Of a stretch of 25,805 nt of DNA, positions 1-7,351 are shown piece after piece; the stretch's first letter is position 1, and every line of letters begins with the position of its first letter. The position numbers and the translations under genes are program-made. This DNA is from Thermomicrobiales bacterium (GTDB lineage Bacteria; Chloroflexota; Chloroflexia; Thermomicrobiales; UBA6265): contig JAWKPF010000047.1 of the NCBI GenBank assembly GCA_041390825.1, forward strand, positions 1-25,805. The letters are read 5' to 3'. The notes under the pieces are model-generated. The model was not told the origin of the DNA and searched no databases. It saw only the letters and a list, made by a program, of their open reading frames with translations.

Positions 1-332
1 GCGATGGTCGTTGGCGATGTCCATTCCCATCGCTCGGCCAGCAACAGCTCCAGATTGCCATCATTGTCGAATTGCAGCAGCGAGTCGTACACCGAATGCA
101 CGATCGACCACCCAGTCGGTGCATAGGTAAGGGCTGGGTCGAGGGTGTCCGGCTCCGAGCTGAGGTCGATGGTCAGCGAGACCGACCGGGAAATGGCTGA
201 GGCTTCCGGGGTTTGCGCCGACACGCGGGTTTGCGTGAGCACGGCCGCTCCCAGCCCCATTCCCAGCGCCCCGAGCAACTGTCGCCGGTTCAGGTTCCAA
301 TCGTCGACTGTTCGTATCCAATGTTCACCCAT
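1..332 (-). CDS. Peptide-type ABC transporter substrate-binding protein, N-terminus (partial at the left edge)
   Basis: Extracytoplasmic solute-binding component of the importer encoded just upstream. The visible 110 residues start at an ATG (332-330) preceded by an AAAGGA-type ribosome site. They show a Tat-like leader (NLNRRQLLGALGMG, about residues 13-26) with a hydrophobic stretch, then a mature start followed by the classic SBP_bac_5 opening: SLTIDLSSEPDTLDPAL, then a VYDSLLQFD segment and LLAERWEW. The frame is open to the window edge, so the gene is cut there, not broken. It lies 19 bp downstream of the intact permease and on the same strand, so it is most likely the third gene of the riboswitch-controlled operon. 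The family fixes the role (peptide, nickel, opine or sugar uptake) but not the ligand; the FMN riboswitch upstream raises the possibility of a flavin-related cargo, which is inference. Confidence 0.85.
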   Translation of the reverse strand, partial: MGEHWIRTVDDWNLNRRQLLGALGMGLGAAVLTQTRVSAQTPEASAISRSVSLTIDLSSEPDTLDPALTYAPTGWSIVHSVYDSLLQFDNDGNLELLLAERWEWTSPTTI

Positions 333-351
333 AGTTCGTTCCTTTCGTCGA

Positions 352-1257
352 TTACAAAAGCGGCGCCGCCTGCCGCGTTCCAAACCATTCGCCGATCAAA
401 TGAAATCCAAGTACGGCTAGCGCGATGAAGCACCCTGGCACGACCGGCACCCACCAGGCGGTGAGCATCGTTTCGCGTCCATCGGCCACCATGCGTCCCC
501 AGGTGATAGCGTCGACTGGCATCCCCAGACCGAGATAGCTCAACGCCGCCTCGAACAGGATCACCGCCGCCATCTGCTGCGTCGCCAGGACCGCGACCGT
601 GCCGGCCAGGTTCGGAAGCACGTGCCGCCGAATAATCCAGAGTCGGCTCCCGCCGATCGATCGGCTCGCTTCGACAAACTGCGTCTGACCCAACGCACGC
701 GCTTGCAACCGCACAACGCGCTGATACGCAACCCATCCGGTCGAAAGCAGCACCAGGAAGACCAGTAAAAAACCAGGGTCGAACAATGCGGACGCCGCAA
801 TGGCAACCACCACCACCGGCAGCGCGATCTGGACATCGACCATGAATCCAATCACCCGGTCGATGCGCCCAGGTCGTAGTCCGCCCAGCAGACCGAGCAG
901 CGTGCCGATGACGAGGGATGCGAGCGAGACCGCCACTGACAAGAACAGCGTGATCCGGCAACCGGCAAGCACGCGCGCCAATTGGTCACGTCCGAGTTGA
1001 TCGGTTCCCAACGGATGCTCCCAGGTTCCCCCGAAGAAAGCCAGAGGCGCGAGCCGATCGCGCAATACCTGTTTGTCTGGGTCGCCTGCAACCATCGGTC
1101 CGAACAATGCCAGGATCGTCAACAGCGCAACGATCGCGAGTCCAACCCAGGCTCCCGCCGGATAGCGCGGCAGCGCGCGCCTCCGCCTGGGTTCGTCCGC
1201 CGCGACGGGAGCGTCGGATCGCGCGAACGCCGGCCGCATGGCATTGGTGGGCATCAT
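352..1257 (-). CDS. Peptide-type ABC transporter permease (DppC/OppC-like)
   Basis: Inner-membrane permease, 301 residues, normal for DppC/OppC. An N-terminal cytoplasmic segment rich in Arg precedes the first membrane helix (about residues 33-53, GLAIVALLTILALFGPMVAG). Then come the extracytoplasmic HPLGTDQLGRDQLARVL motif typical of DppC, four or five more hydrophobic helices, and an EAA-type loop (EASRSIGGSRLWIIRRHVLPN) that contacts the ATPase. The start ATG at 1257 overlaps the TGA (1256-1254) of the upstream permease as ATGA, so translation is probably coupled; a second ATG follows at once at 1254. The frame is intact, in contrast to its partner permease. No ATPase gene is visible; it may lie beyond the left edge or be supplied in trans. 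Confidence 0.9.
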   Translation of the reverse strand: MMPTNAMRPAFARSDAPVAADEPRRRRALPRYPAGAWVGLAIVALLTILALFGPMVAGDPDKQVLRDRLAPLAFFGGTWEHPLGTDQLGRDQLARVLAGCRITLFLSVAVSLASLVIGTLLGLLGGLRPGRIDRVIGFMVDVQIALPVVVVAIAASALFDPGFLLVFLVLLSTGWVAYQRVVRLQARALGQTQFVEASRSIGGSRLWIIRRHVLPNLAGTVAVLATQQMAAVILFEAALSYLGLGMPVDAITWGRMVADGRETMLTAWWVPVVPGCFIALAVLGFHLIGEWFGTRQAAPLL

Positions 1258-2188
1258 TGGAATGCCCCCGAGACCGCCGCTTCCCGCAAGCGAGGATCGA
1301 CTGCCAGGGCAACAGCATCGGCCGCGAGATTCGCCAGCACGATCAGCACGGCAACCACTGCCACGAACGCCTGAATGACCGGCAGGTCCCGGCTGGCGAC
1401 CGATTGCATCGCGAGTTGGTCCAATGCCCGGCCAGGCGAAGACGACTTCGACCGCAATCGCCCCGGCAACCAGGAATCCGCCAACGAGTCCCGCATAGGC
1501 GATCGTCGGCAACAACGCGTTTCGCGCGATATGCCGCCAAAGCACAGCTCTCCCCGGAAGACTCCGCGTTCGCCGTGCGCACATAGTCCGCACGCGCCAC
1601 ATCCGCCACCGATACCCGCACGATGGCGCACTGTGGCTGCGGTGGGGAACGCGGCCAGCGCCAACGCTGGCAAGATCAGTGAGTCGAAACCACCCGGCCA
1701 GACGATGGCAACCATCCAAGCCGCACGCTGAACAACAGGATCAACACCGTGCCCAGCCAAAAGGCGGAAACGCTTGTCCCAGCACGCCGACACCGCTGGC
1801 CAACCAGCTGATCGGGCGACTGTTGTGCGATCCCGCCAGCACTCCAAGCGGAATCGCCAAGAGGAGCGAAAGGAGGAATGCCGTGCCGGTCAGAACCAAT
1901 GTCGCGCCGAGGCGTTCCAGCACCAACGCCATGGCCGGTTGCTGCGTGCGCCATGAAGTCCCGAAATCGCCCACGGCCGCATGCCGCATGTAGTCGAGAT
2001 ACTGCTCCGGCAGCGACTCGTCCAGCCCGAACTTGCGCGCAGCGCGGCTACATCGGCCGGATCGCCCCGGGCGGAATCAACGCATCGGCCGGGTCGCCGG
2101 AAAGCTGCAACATCAGGAAGACGATGCTCATGGCAGTCGCCACCACGAGCACCGTGTACAGGATTCGAGTTGCAAGCGATCGCGCCAT
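1254..2188 (-). pseudogene. Peptide-type ABC transporter permease (DppB/OppB-like), frame broken about seven times
   Basis: A complete DppB can be read only by changing frame repeatedly. The segments are: MARSLATRILYTVLVV (from 2188), then DPADVAALRA, then FGLDESLPEQYLDYM through a long membrane segment to GVLGQAFP, then WLGTVLILLFSVRLGWLPSSG, then GGFDSLILPALALAAFP, then VRVSVADVARADYVRTANA, then LPGRAVLWRHIARNALLP to VVFAWPGIG, and finally QLAMQSVASRDLPVIQ to the TGA at 1254. The breaks fall near 2066, 2033, 1760, 1694, 1626, 1555 and 1418. Most are one base short or long in a run (for example AAAA where five are expected at 1759-1762). Every expected block is present in order, so the gene was recently functional or the consensus is faulty here. 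The stop still overlaps the next gene's start. Confidence 0.85.
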
Positions 2189-2286
2189 CTGCGAGCGATT
2201 CCATTGGGCGTCGAATGGCATATCCATTCGCGCTGGCATGACGATGCTCTTCGGAATCGCCACGCGCGCCTTCGGCCATCCGCGGC

Positions 2287-2320
2287 AACAAAAACGCCCG
2301 CAACGGCTGGCCGTCGGGCG
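2287..2320 (-). terminator. Intrinsic terminator downstream of the FMN riboswitch (attenuator)
   Basis: On the minus strand CGCCCGACGG (2320-2311) can pair with CCGTTGCGGGCG (2306-2295) around a CCAG loop, and a run of five T residues followed by GTT comes directly after. It sits between the aptamer (ends 2379) and the first permease codon (2188), which is where the expression platform of a transcription-terminating riboswitch belongs. A smaller hairpin-capable stretch (about 2349-2366) lies between the aptamer and the terminator and could take part in the switch. Confidence 0.8.
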
Positions 2321-2378
2321 TGGAACGATTTCAAGGGATTCGCAATACCGAGCCAGGCGGACCGCCGGCTGCAATTGC

Positions 2379-2509
2379 GCCTTCTCCCATCCTGACTCTA
2401 CCGTTTCCGAATTTCACCGGATCGTGCAACTGGCAACCAGCCGCTCGCGGGCTTTCACCGCCGGTCGGGACCGGCCGTCATAGCACGCGGCCTCACCTAA
2501 ACCGAAGGC
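2379..2509 (-). ncRNA. FMN riboswitch (RFN element) aptamer
   Basis: Read on the minus strand, the element opens with GCCTTC (2509-2504) and closes with GAAGGC (2384-2379), which form the P1 stem. Between them are RFN hallmarks in the right order: AGGTGA, CCCGACCGGCGGTGAAAG, CCCGCGAGC, ATCCGGTGAAATTC, and GTAGAGTCAGGATGGGAGAAGG. FMN riboswitches bind flavin mononucleotide and shut off flavin synthesis or uptake genes. The loop after AGGTGA is longer than usual and can form a GGCCG/CGGCC side hairpin, and the CCGG(A)xCCGAC segment after GTGAAATTC is about four bases short. Both could be natural variation or the same consensus errors seen in the flanking genes. The identity as an RFN element is strong; whether this copy folds perfectly is less sure. 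Confidence 0.88.
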
Positions 2510-2687
2510 TGATTTCTCGCAAGTCTATCGCACGATCCTGCGAAACGCTAGAGGCAGCTCAAGACTCAGAAATGATGACGATCACGTTCCGGTGCGCCAT
2601 GGCTCATCCCTGAAGCAGAACGGCATGCCCGAGTGCAGCGTAAGGTGAGCGAGTCTGTATCGAAGAAATGGAAGAGACGAAGCCGCC

Positions 2688-3180
2688 ATGGACCTGCTCG
2701 AACGCCTTCTTGGCTCGATGACCGGTGGGCAACGAACCTGGTTTCGATGCCTGCTTCCACTCAGATGCGCACTCAACCAAGCGTTCGACATCGGCCAGGA
2801 AACTATCCACGCTACCTTCGGTCATCTGATTGGCAGTGTCATCTATTGGACCGATTGCACGAAAGGCGCCAGAGCCGGGACTCCTCAGACCAAGACTGGT
2901 CTCGCAAGTCTCCGCCTGACTTCACCGAGGCGTACGACAGGTTCGAGCGATTCTCGCTCGGAATTCAAGCGACGAACGGTTCGACGATACCTTCACCGAC
3001 ACTTGGGATACGAAACAGACATTCGGCGCAGCCATCCTGCATGTCCTCTTGCACGACGATGAGCACCGCCAGGAAATCCTGCACATCCTCAACCGTCTTG
3101 GAGTGGAAAGCGGGCCTGAGATCGATCACGCCCTGTGGGACTTCGTGAGGCGCGGACTCTGTTCGCCCGATTCCGACTAG
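2688..3180 (+). pseudogene. DinB-like (DinB/YfiT superfamily) protein, frame broken several times
   Basis: Segments of one DinB-type four-helix protein lie in successive frames: MDLLERLLG (from 2688), DRWATNLV, FDACF, LNQAFDIGQETIHATFGHLIG with IYWTDC, SPPDFTEAYDRFERFS, then a long clean C-terminal run FGAAILHVLLHDDEHRQEILHILNRLG ending at TAG 3178-3180. The family binds a divalent metal through histidines; HATFGHL (first helix pair) and the HDDEHRQEI stretch supply the expected histidines. At least four frame changes occur, most between 2715 and 2775. Many DinB proteins are thiol transferases or of unknown function, so no reaction can be assigned. The gene lies head to head with the riboswitch operon. 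Damage like that in the neighbouring permease suggests a shared cause. Confidence 0.75.
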
Positions 3181-3302
3181 CCTCGAGAGCAGCGTCGCCA
3201 CGGCGCCAATCGAGCCGCTGTGTCGGCTGAAGCTGCACCGGCTTGTCAGCCAGCATCGGCGCACCAACCCGTTCCACGCGAGTCATGGGCATAGCATTCG
3301 GG

Positions 3303-3334
3303 AATAAAGAAAGGCGGGGCAAGAACTCCCCGCC
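3303..3334 (-). terminator. Intrinsic terminator of the F420 gene block
   Basis: On the minus strand GGCGGGG (3334-3328) pairs with CCCCGCC (3319-3313), followed by TTTCTTTATT. It lies 37 bp beyond the stop of the F420-dependent dehydrogenase gene and probably ends the block that begins near 7351. Confidence 0.85.
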
Positions 3335-3370
3335 TCGCAACACGTAATTCGCCAACCGCTCTTCGGCTTC

Positions 3371-4360
3371 TTATCTGCCCCACGTCAGCTTCGGAATCAC
3401 CTTCTCGCCATACGTCTTGATGAACGGCTCCTGATTCCGGTTCACATTGTGGACATAGATCTCGTCGAATCCGAGATCGATGAAGTGCTGCAGATACTCG
3501 ACATGCTTGTCCAGATCGGCGGTCGTCAGCACGCGGTTCTTGAAGTGCTTCCCTTCCACCATCTTGGCCATGATCTCGAAATCCTCGGGATTGCGAATAT
3601 CCCCCTTGGGGAACGCCATACCGCCGTTCGGCCAATCTCTCACCGCGAGATCGATCGCTTCCTGCTCGGTATCGGCCAGCGATACCTTGACCTGGATCAT
3701 CTTCGGCATGGTGCTCGGATCCTTGCCAGCTTCGGTGGCGCCCTTCTCGAACCGTTCCATCAGCATCTTGAGCTTCTCATCGGCTGCGCCCACCAGAATC
3801 AGACCATCGGCCATCTTGCCGGTGCGATACGCCTGGATCGGTCCAGCGGTGGCGATGTAGATCGGCGGCGGCGTATCTGGCAGCGTGTAGATACGCGCGC
3901 TTTCGACATTGAAGTGATCGCTCTTGTATTTGACGACCTTGCCGGTGAAGAGCTGCTGGATGATCTCGATCGATTCGGCCAGCCGTGTCAGGCGCACCGG
4001 CGCCTCGGGCCAATATTCGCCGGTGATGTGCTCGTTTAGCGCCTCGCCCGCGCCCAGTCCGAGAAAGAACCGCCCCGGGAACATCGCTTCCAGCGTGCAG
4101 GCCGCTTGCGCAAGGATCGCCGGATGGTAACGATAGCCCGGCGGGGTGACGCCGGTACCGAACTTCAGCTTGGTCTCGACGCCGAGCGCCCCCATCCATG
4201 ACCAGACGAAGGCCGAATGCCCCTGCGACGGCACCCAGGGATGAAAATGGTCCGACGCCATGATCGCCCCGAACCCCTGATCCTCGGCCAGTTTCGACCA
4301 CGTCAGGAGATCTGTCGGATGAAACTGCTCGAAACTTGCCGCGTACCCAACGATTCCCAT
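3371..4360 (-). CDS. LLM-class F420-dependent oxidoreductase, glucose-6-phosphate dehydrogenase-like family
   Basis: Flavin/deazaflavin TIM-barrel enzyme of the bacterial luciferase-like superfamily that uses coenzyme F420 as hydride carrier. It matches the family around mycobacterial Fgd: SDHFHPW at residues 36-42, holding the His and Trp that act at the active site in Fgd; GHSAFVWSWMGALG; a GTGVTPP loop; RYHPAILAQAACTLEAMFPGR; and FLGLGAGEALNE with the catalytic-site Glu. The start is taken at ATG 4360 because AAGGAG lies five bases before it; an in-frame ATG six codons upstream would place that site inside the gene. True glucose-6-phosphate activity is not assured, as many relatives oxidise other sugars or alcohols. 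It is the last gene of the F420 block, so it probably uses the cofactor made by its neighbours. Confidence 0.9.
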   Translation of the reverse strand: MGIVGYAASFEQFHPTDLLTWSKLAEDQGFGAIMASDHFHPWVPSQGHSAFVWSWMGALGVETKLKFGTGVTPPGYRYHPAILAQAACTLEAMFPGRFFLGLGAGEALNEHITGEYWPEAPVRLTRLAESIEIIQQLFTGKVVKYKSDHFNVESARIYTLPDTPPPIYIATAGPIQAYRTGKMADGLILVGAADEKLKMLMERFEKGATEAGKDPSTMPKMIQVKVSLADTEQEAIDLAVRDWPNGGMAFPKGDIRNPEDFEIMAKMVEGKHFKNRVLTTADLDKHVEYLQHFIDLGFDEIYVHNVNRNQEPFIKTYGEKVIPKLTWGR

Positions 4361-4365
4361 TCCTG

Positions 4366-4371
4366 CTCCTT
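4366..4371 (-). promoter_or_regulatory. Ribosome binding site that fixes the start of the LLM oxidoreductase
   Basis: AAGGAG on the minus strand ends five bases before ATG 4360 and lies inside the reading frame if the upstream ATG at 4378 is used. This favours the shorter protein, which begins MGIVGYAASFEQF like its relatives. Confidence 0.7.
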
Positions 4372-4433
4372 CATGCATGCGCCGGGCGAGTGTTGCTTTG
4401 TTTCATGATACGGCGAACGAACTCCTTCGGCCC

Positions 4434-4461
4434 CTGGACCCTGGACACCGGACCCCGGACC
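4434..4461. repeat. Heptamer repeat array, CTGGACC type, four units
   Basis: Four 7-bp units (CTGGACC, CTGGACA, CCGGACC, CCGGACC) fill the 102-bp gap between the LLM gene start and the cofE stop codon. A second array of the same unit lies at 21625-21659. Confidence 0.75.
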
Positions 4462-4462
4462 C

Positions 4463-5230
4463 TTATCGAAACATATCCCGCCCAGACTCCAGCACGAGAT
4501 CCTGTCCGCTGCCATGCGGCATCGAGAGGGGCGGCACGTACCCACGAACGAGCGTAACCGGCCGCCGGTCGAGCTTGTTGGCGACCAGTTCGGCCGCGCA
4601 GGCGAGTTCATCCGCCACGGCAATAACGGTGACGTGCAGCTCATACCCCGCATCGTCGTATTGCCCGCGGTAGTCGATCAGTGCTGGCAATCCCGCGACA
4701 CCAATGGCGACATTGACGATACCCACGCGCCACGGTCGCCCAAACGAGTCGGAGACGATCACACCGAGTTTCACCCCGAAACGGTCGCCCAGACCCCGCC
4801 GGATCGCATGCGCCGATGCGTCAGGATCCACCGGCAGCAAGCAGACGGTGTCCGATTCGACGTTCGAAGCATCGACACCCGCATTGGCGCAAACGAAACC
4901 ATGCCGAGTTTCGCTTATGAGCACACCGCGGTCCATCCGCACGATGCGCTTCGATTCGCGCAGCACGACTTCCACCTGGCGCGCATCTTTGCCCCATTGC
5001 TCAGCGAACTCGCGCGCAAATGGCGAAGGCTCGATCGTTCTAAGATCGACCAGCCTGCCTTCGGCCTTGCTGACGATCTTCTGAGTGACCACCAACACGT
5101 CGTCTTCCAGCAAGCCGATGCCTGCTTCCTCGATCGCGTCGCCGATCATGCCAACCAGATCGTCTCCCGGCTTGACTTCCGGAAGCTTGGGCAGACCGAT
5201 GATTTCCAACGCGGTCACGTCCTCGCTCAT
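4463..5230 (-). CDS. cofE: Coenzyme F420-0:L-glutamate ligase
   Basis: GTP-dependent ligase that adds glutamate residues to F420-0, the last stage of F420 synthesis. The 255 residues match stand-alone CofE. Blocks seen include GDDLVGMIGDAIEEAG near residue 21, DVLVVTQKIVSKAEGR, a central GRPWRVGIVNVAIGVAGLPALIDYRG and ADELACAAELVANK, and LVRGYVPP near the end. The nitroreductase-like C-terminal domain found in mycobacterial FbiB is absent, so the step that reduces dehydro-F420-0, if this organism uses phosphoenolpyruvate as precursor, must come from another gene. The ATG at 5230 overlaps the cofC stop as ATGA, showing tight coupling. It is the third biosynthetic gene of a cofD-cofC-cofE run and is followed by an F420-using enzyme. 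Confidence 0.94.
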   Translation of the reverse strand: MSEDVTALEIIGLPKLPEVKPGDDLVGMIGDAIEEAGIGLLEDDVLVVTQKIVSKAEGRLVDLRTIEPSPFAREFAEQWGKDARQVEVVLRESKRIVRMDRGVLISETRHGFVCANAGVDASNVESDTVCLLPVDPDASAHAIRRGLGDRFGVKLGVIVSDSFGRPWRVGIVNVAIGVAGLPALIDYRGQYDDAGYELHVTVIAVADELACAAELVANKLDRRPVTLVRGYVPPLSMPHGSGQDLVLESGRDMFR

Positions 5231-5868
5231 CGCGCCGCCCTCCCCACCCCGGATGGACTGCGGAACACCTCCAGCTCCGTCAAATCCTCGGGTGTGTCGA
5301 GGTCGAACGAGGTGCCCAGCGATGTCGCGGTGACGGCGTCCACACCCAGTCGACCCGCCTCGTCCTGATGCCTGCCAAAACTGCCCTCGCCGAACTGAAA
5401 CACGAACGGCTCACCGAATGCGTCCAGCCGCACCATCAGGGCGTTGGTGCCCATGCGGTGCCTATCCGGCGCAATCACGACTGGCGCATCCCGGCGCAGC
5501 ACGTTGTCGATATCGGCGCTGGTAACGAGCGGTAGATCCGCCGGAAGGATGAGCACGGTCGACACGCCCATTTCACGCGCGAAATCGGCTGCCTGCTCGA
5601 GCGCCGGATTGAGCCCCGGCCGTTCCGGGTCTTGCATGAGTGGAATGATCGACGCATCGATCCGGCCGACTTCTGCCAGCGCGTCCTGGTCCGGGCTGAT
5701 GACGAGCACATCGGCGCGGGAAACTGTTCCCAGCGCCGCGCGCACCACCCGGTCGAGCATTTCCCGCGTCAAAGCCGCGCGCGCCGCCGGATCGAGCACC
5801 GGAGAGAGGCGTGTTTTCCCATCGCTCAACGAGCGGATGGGTATGACGATTGCCGCGCGCGCGCTCAT
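5227..5868 (-). CDS. cofC: 2-phospho-L-lactate (or phosphoenolpyruvate) guanylyltransferase
   Basis: Nucleotidyltransferase that activates 2-phospholactate or phosphoenolpyruvate with GTP for F420 assembly (CofC in archaea, FbiD in actinobacteria). It has 213 residues, the usual length, with a Rossmann-type nucleotidyltransferase fold. The N-terminal PIRSLSDGKTRLSPVLDP loop binds the nucleotide, LILPADLPLV holds the metal-binding Asp region, DRHRMGTNALMV and the GEGSFGRHQDEAGRLGV block are family signatures, and SFDLDTPEDL lies near the C-terminus. The start and stop both overlap their neighbours by four bases (ATGA at 5865-5868 and 5227-5230), so the three cof genes form one translational unit. 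The sequence does not tell which three-carbon acid is used. Confidence 0.94.
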   Translation of the reverse strand: MSARAAIVIPIRSLSDGKTRLSPVLDPAARAALTREMLDRVVRAALGTVSRADVLVISPDQDALAEVGRIDASIIPLMQDPERPGLNPALEQAADFAREMGVSTVLILPADLPLVTSADIDNVLRRDAPVVIAPDRHRMGTNALMVRLDAFGEPFVFQFGEGSFGRHQDEAGRLGVDAVTATSLGTSFDLDTPEDLTELEVFRSPSGVGRAAR

Positions 5869-6821
5869 GCGTGCGCCGCTTCCGTGCGCAGTGACAACCC
5901 GAAATCGATCACCTCACGGCCAAGCCGGGCGCGGTCGTCTCGGTCGCCCATGATGGTCTGCAGCGCCCGGGCGGGAATGCCCAACGCTTCGATCTCCGGC
6001 ATCGCGGTGGCGTCTTGCAGGTCGAGCACATAGCCGTCGAGCAGCGGGCGCAAAATGTCCGCCACCCCGACCGCGCTCGCCGCATGGCCGAGACTGCTCA
6101 ACATCTTGTCGGCCGGCCCCTTGAGCGCCTTTCCCTGGATGATCGGACTGACCGCCACACGTGGCGCGTGGCACTGTTCCACCGCCGCGCGCAGCTCGGG
6201 CAATGCCAGCAGCGGACCGATACTAACGATCGGATTCGACGGACAGAAGACGATCAGGTCGGCCTGCCCGATGGCATCGACCGCCTGCTGGTTTGCCACC
6301 GCTTGCTCGATACCTGCGAAAAGCACCCCTGTCACCACATCCTGCTGTTGCCGCCGGACGAAATAGTCCTGGAATGCAAGTTCGCTATCGGCCGTCTGCA
6401 CCATCGTCGCCACCGGGTCGTCCGTCATCGGCACGATACGCGCCGATATGCCCAATCCATCCGAGAGGCGCCTGGTCACCTCGGTCAAGGTCTGCCCCTC
6501 CCGCAACCAGGCGGTGCGCAGGATATCGGTCGCGAAATCCCGATCCCCGATCAGAAACCAGGTCTCCACGCCGTACGCGGCGATACCGTCGAGCGTGCCA
6601 CGTGTATCCCCGGCGATACCCCACCCGGTCGCGGGGTTCGCGATCTCGCCCAATGTGTACATCACCGTGTCGAGATCGGGCGAGATCCGCAGTCCGTAGA
6701 GCTCGAAATCATCCGCGGTGTTGACCACCACCGTGAGTTCGACATCGTCGAATGCGTGCATCAGTCCCTGGGCCATCTTCGCCCCGCCGACACCGCCCGC
6801 AAGTGCCACGATCCGCGTCAT
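5865..6821 (-). CDS. cofD: 2-phospho-L-lactate transferase (F420-0 or dehydro-F420-0 forming)
   Basis: Transfers the activated three-carbon phospho acid onto the deazaflavin Fo (CofD; FbiA in actinobacteria). The 318-residue protein starts with the nucleotide-binding GGVGGAK (residues 9-15), followed by VVVNTADDFELYGLRISPDL, the Fo/metal-binding block of the family. CPSNPIVSIGPLLALP and SPIIQGKALKGPADKML follow in the second half; the family usually has a Gly where Gln stands in IIQGK, a small deviation. It heads the cof overlap chain. The Fo synthase genes (cofG/cofH or fbiC) are not in the window. An AGGA lies rather far (about 13 bases) upstream of the start, so translation may be modest or start sites may differ. 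Confidence 0.94.
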   Translation of the reverse strand: MTRIVALAGGVGGAKMAQGLMHAFDDVELTVVVNTADDFELYGLRISPDLDTVMYTLGEIANPATGWGIAGDTRGTLDGIAAYGVETWFLIGDRDFATDILRTAWLREGQTLTEVTRRLSDGLGISARIVPMTDDPVATMVQTADSELAFQDYFVRRQQQDVVTGVLFAGIEQAVANQQAVDAIGQADLIVFCPSNPIVSIGPLLALPELRAAVEQCHAPRVAVSPIIQGKALKGPADKMLSSLGHAASAVGVADILRPLLDGYVLDLQDATAMPEIEALGIPARALQTIMGDRDDRARLGREVIDFGLSLRTEAAHA

Positions 6822-6940
6822 ATCGTTTTCGTCATCCTGAATTGCTCACCCAATGGTTCGGCCAGGGCGCCTCGGGCTGTTGCTTCGCCAGTGCGCGAAT
6901 CACACGACCGCGCGTCGCCACGAAACCCGCATGTGGGCCG

Positions 6941-7351
6941 CTAATCTTCGAACCCGTGCGTATCCACCGAATCGATTTTCAGAGTCAAGGTGATCCGGTG
7001 CTGCTTGCCGAAGATCTCGGCCATCTGGCGGTCTGCTTCCTCGGCCCCTTCGTAGCGTGTGGTCACGGCACGCATGGTCTCTTGTCCGCGTTCCGCGTCG
7101 TTGTCGACCTCGATCCTGCCGCGCATCGCCACATAGCGCTGGCCCTCCTCGACGCACAAGGAAACCCGGCCGTCCCGCATCAGGTTCTTGTCCTTCATGC
7201 GGCCCTTTTTCGTGTTCATCAAGATCGTGTCACGGTCGATCGGGAGATACCACATCACAGTTTGTTGCGGACTGCCATCGGCATTGACCGTGGCCAACAC
7301 ACCGAAGCGAACTTCGCTCAGAAAGTCGAATGCTTGTGTACTCAGCTTCAT
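6941..7351 (-). CDS. PPOX-class (split beta-barrel) F420-dependent oxidoreductase
   Basis: Small flavin-or-deazaflavin reductase fold of the pyridoxamine 5'-phosphate oxidase-like superfamily, 136 residues. Visible signatures are FGVLATVNADGSPQQTVMWY (about residues 16-35), ILMNTKKGRMKDKNLMRDGRVSL (residues 45-67, the phosphate-contacting Lys/Arg-rich strand typical of F420-binding members), and VAMRGRIEV. The start at ATG 7351 fits the family N-terminus; the frame is open for 63 codons upstream but that extension has no family character. A GGAG lies 13 bases upstream. It sits 119 bp in front of cofD on the same strand and may be the first gene of the F420 unit. The substrate is unknown; relatives reduce biliverdin, fatty acids or quinones. 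Confidence 0.85.
   Translation of the reverse strand: MKLSTQAFDFLSEVRFGVLATVNADGSPQQTVMWYLPIDRDTILMNTKKGRMKDKNLMRDGRVSLCVEEGQRYVAMRGRIEVDNDAERGQETMRAVTTRYEGAEEADRQMAEIFGKQHRITLTLKIDSVDTHGFED

Noticed and set aside
352..1719. Single long minus frame of 455 codons covering the permease and 154 codons upstream
   Set aside because: The upstream 154 codons are pieces of the broken dppB-like gene in a shifted frame; the real dppC-like gene begins at 1257 with an ATGA overlap.
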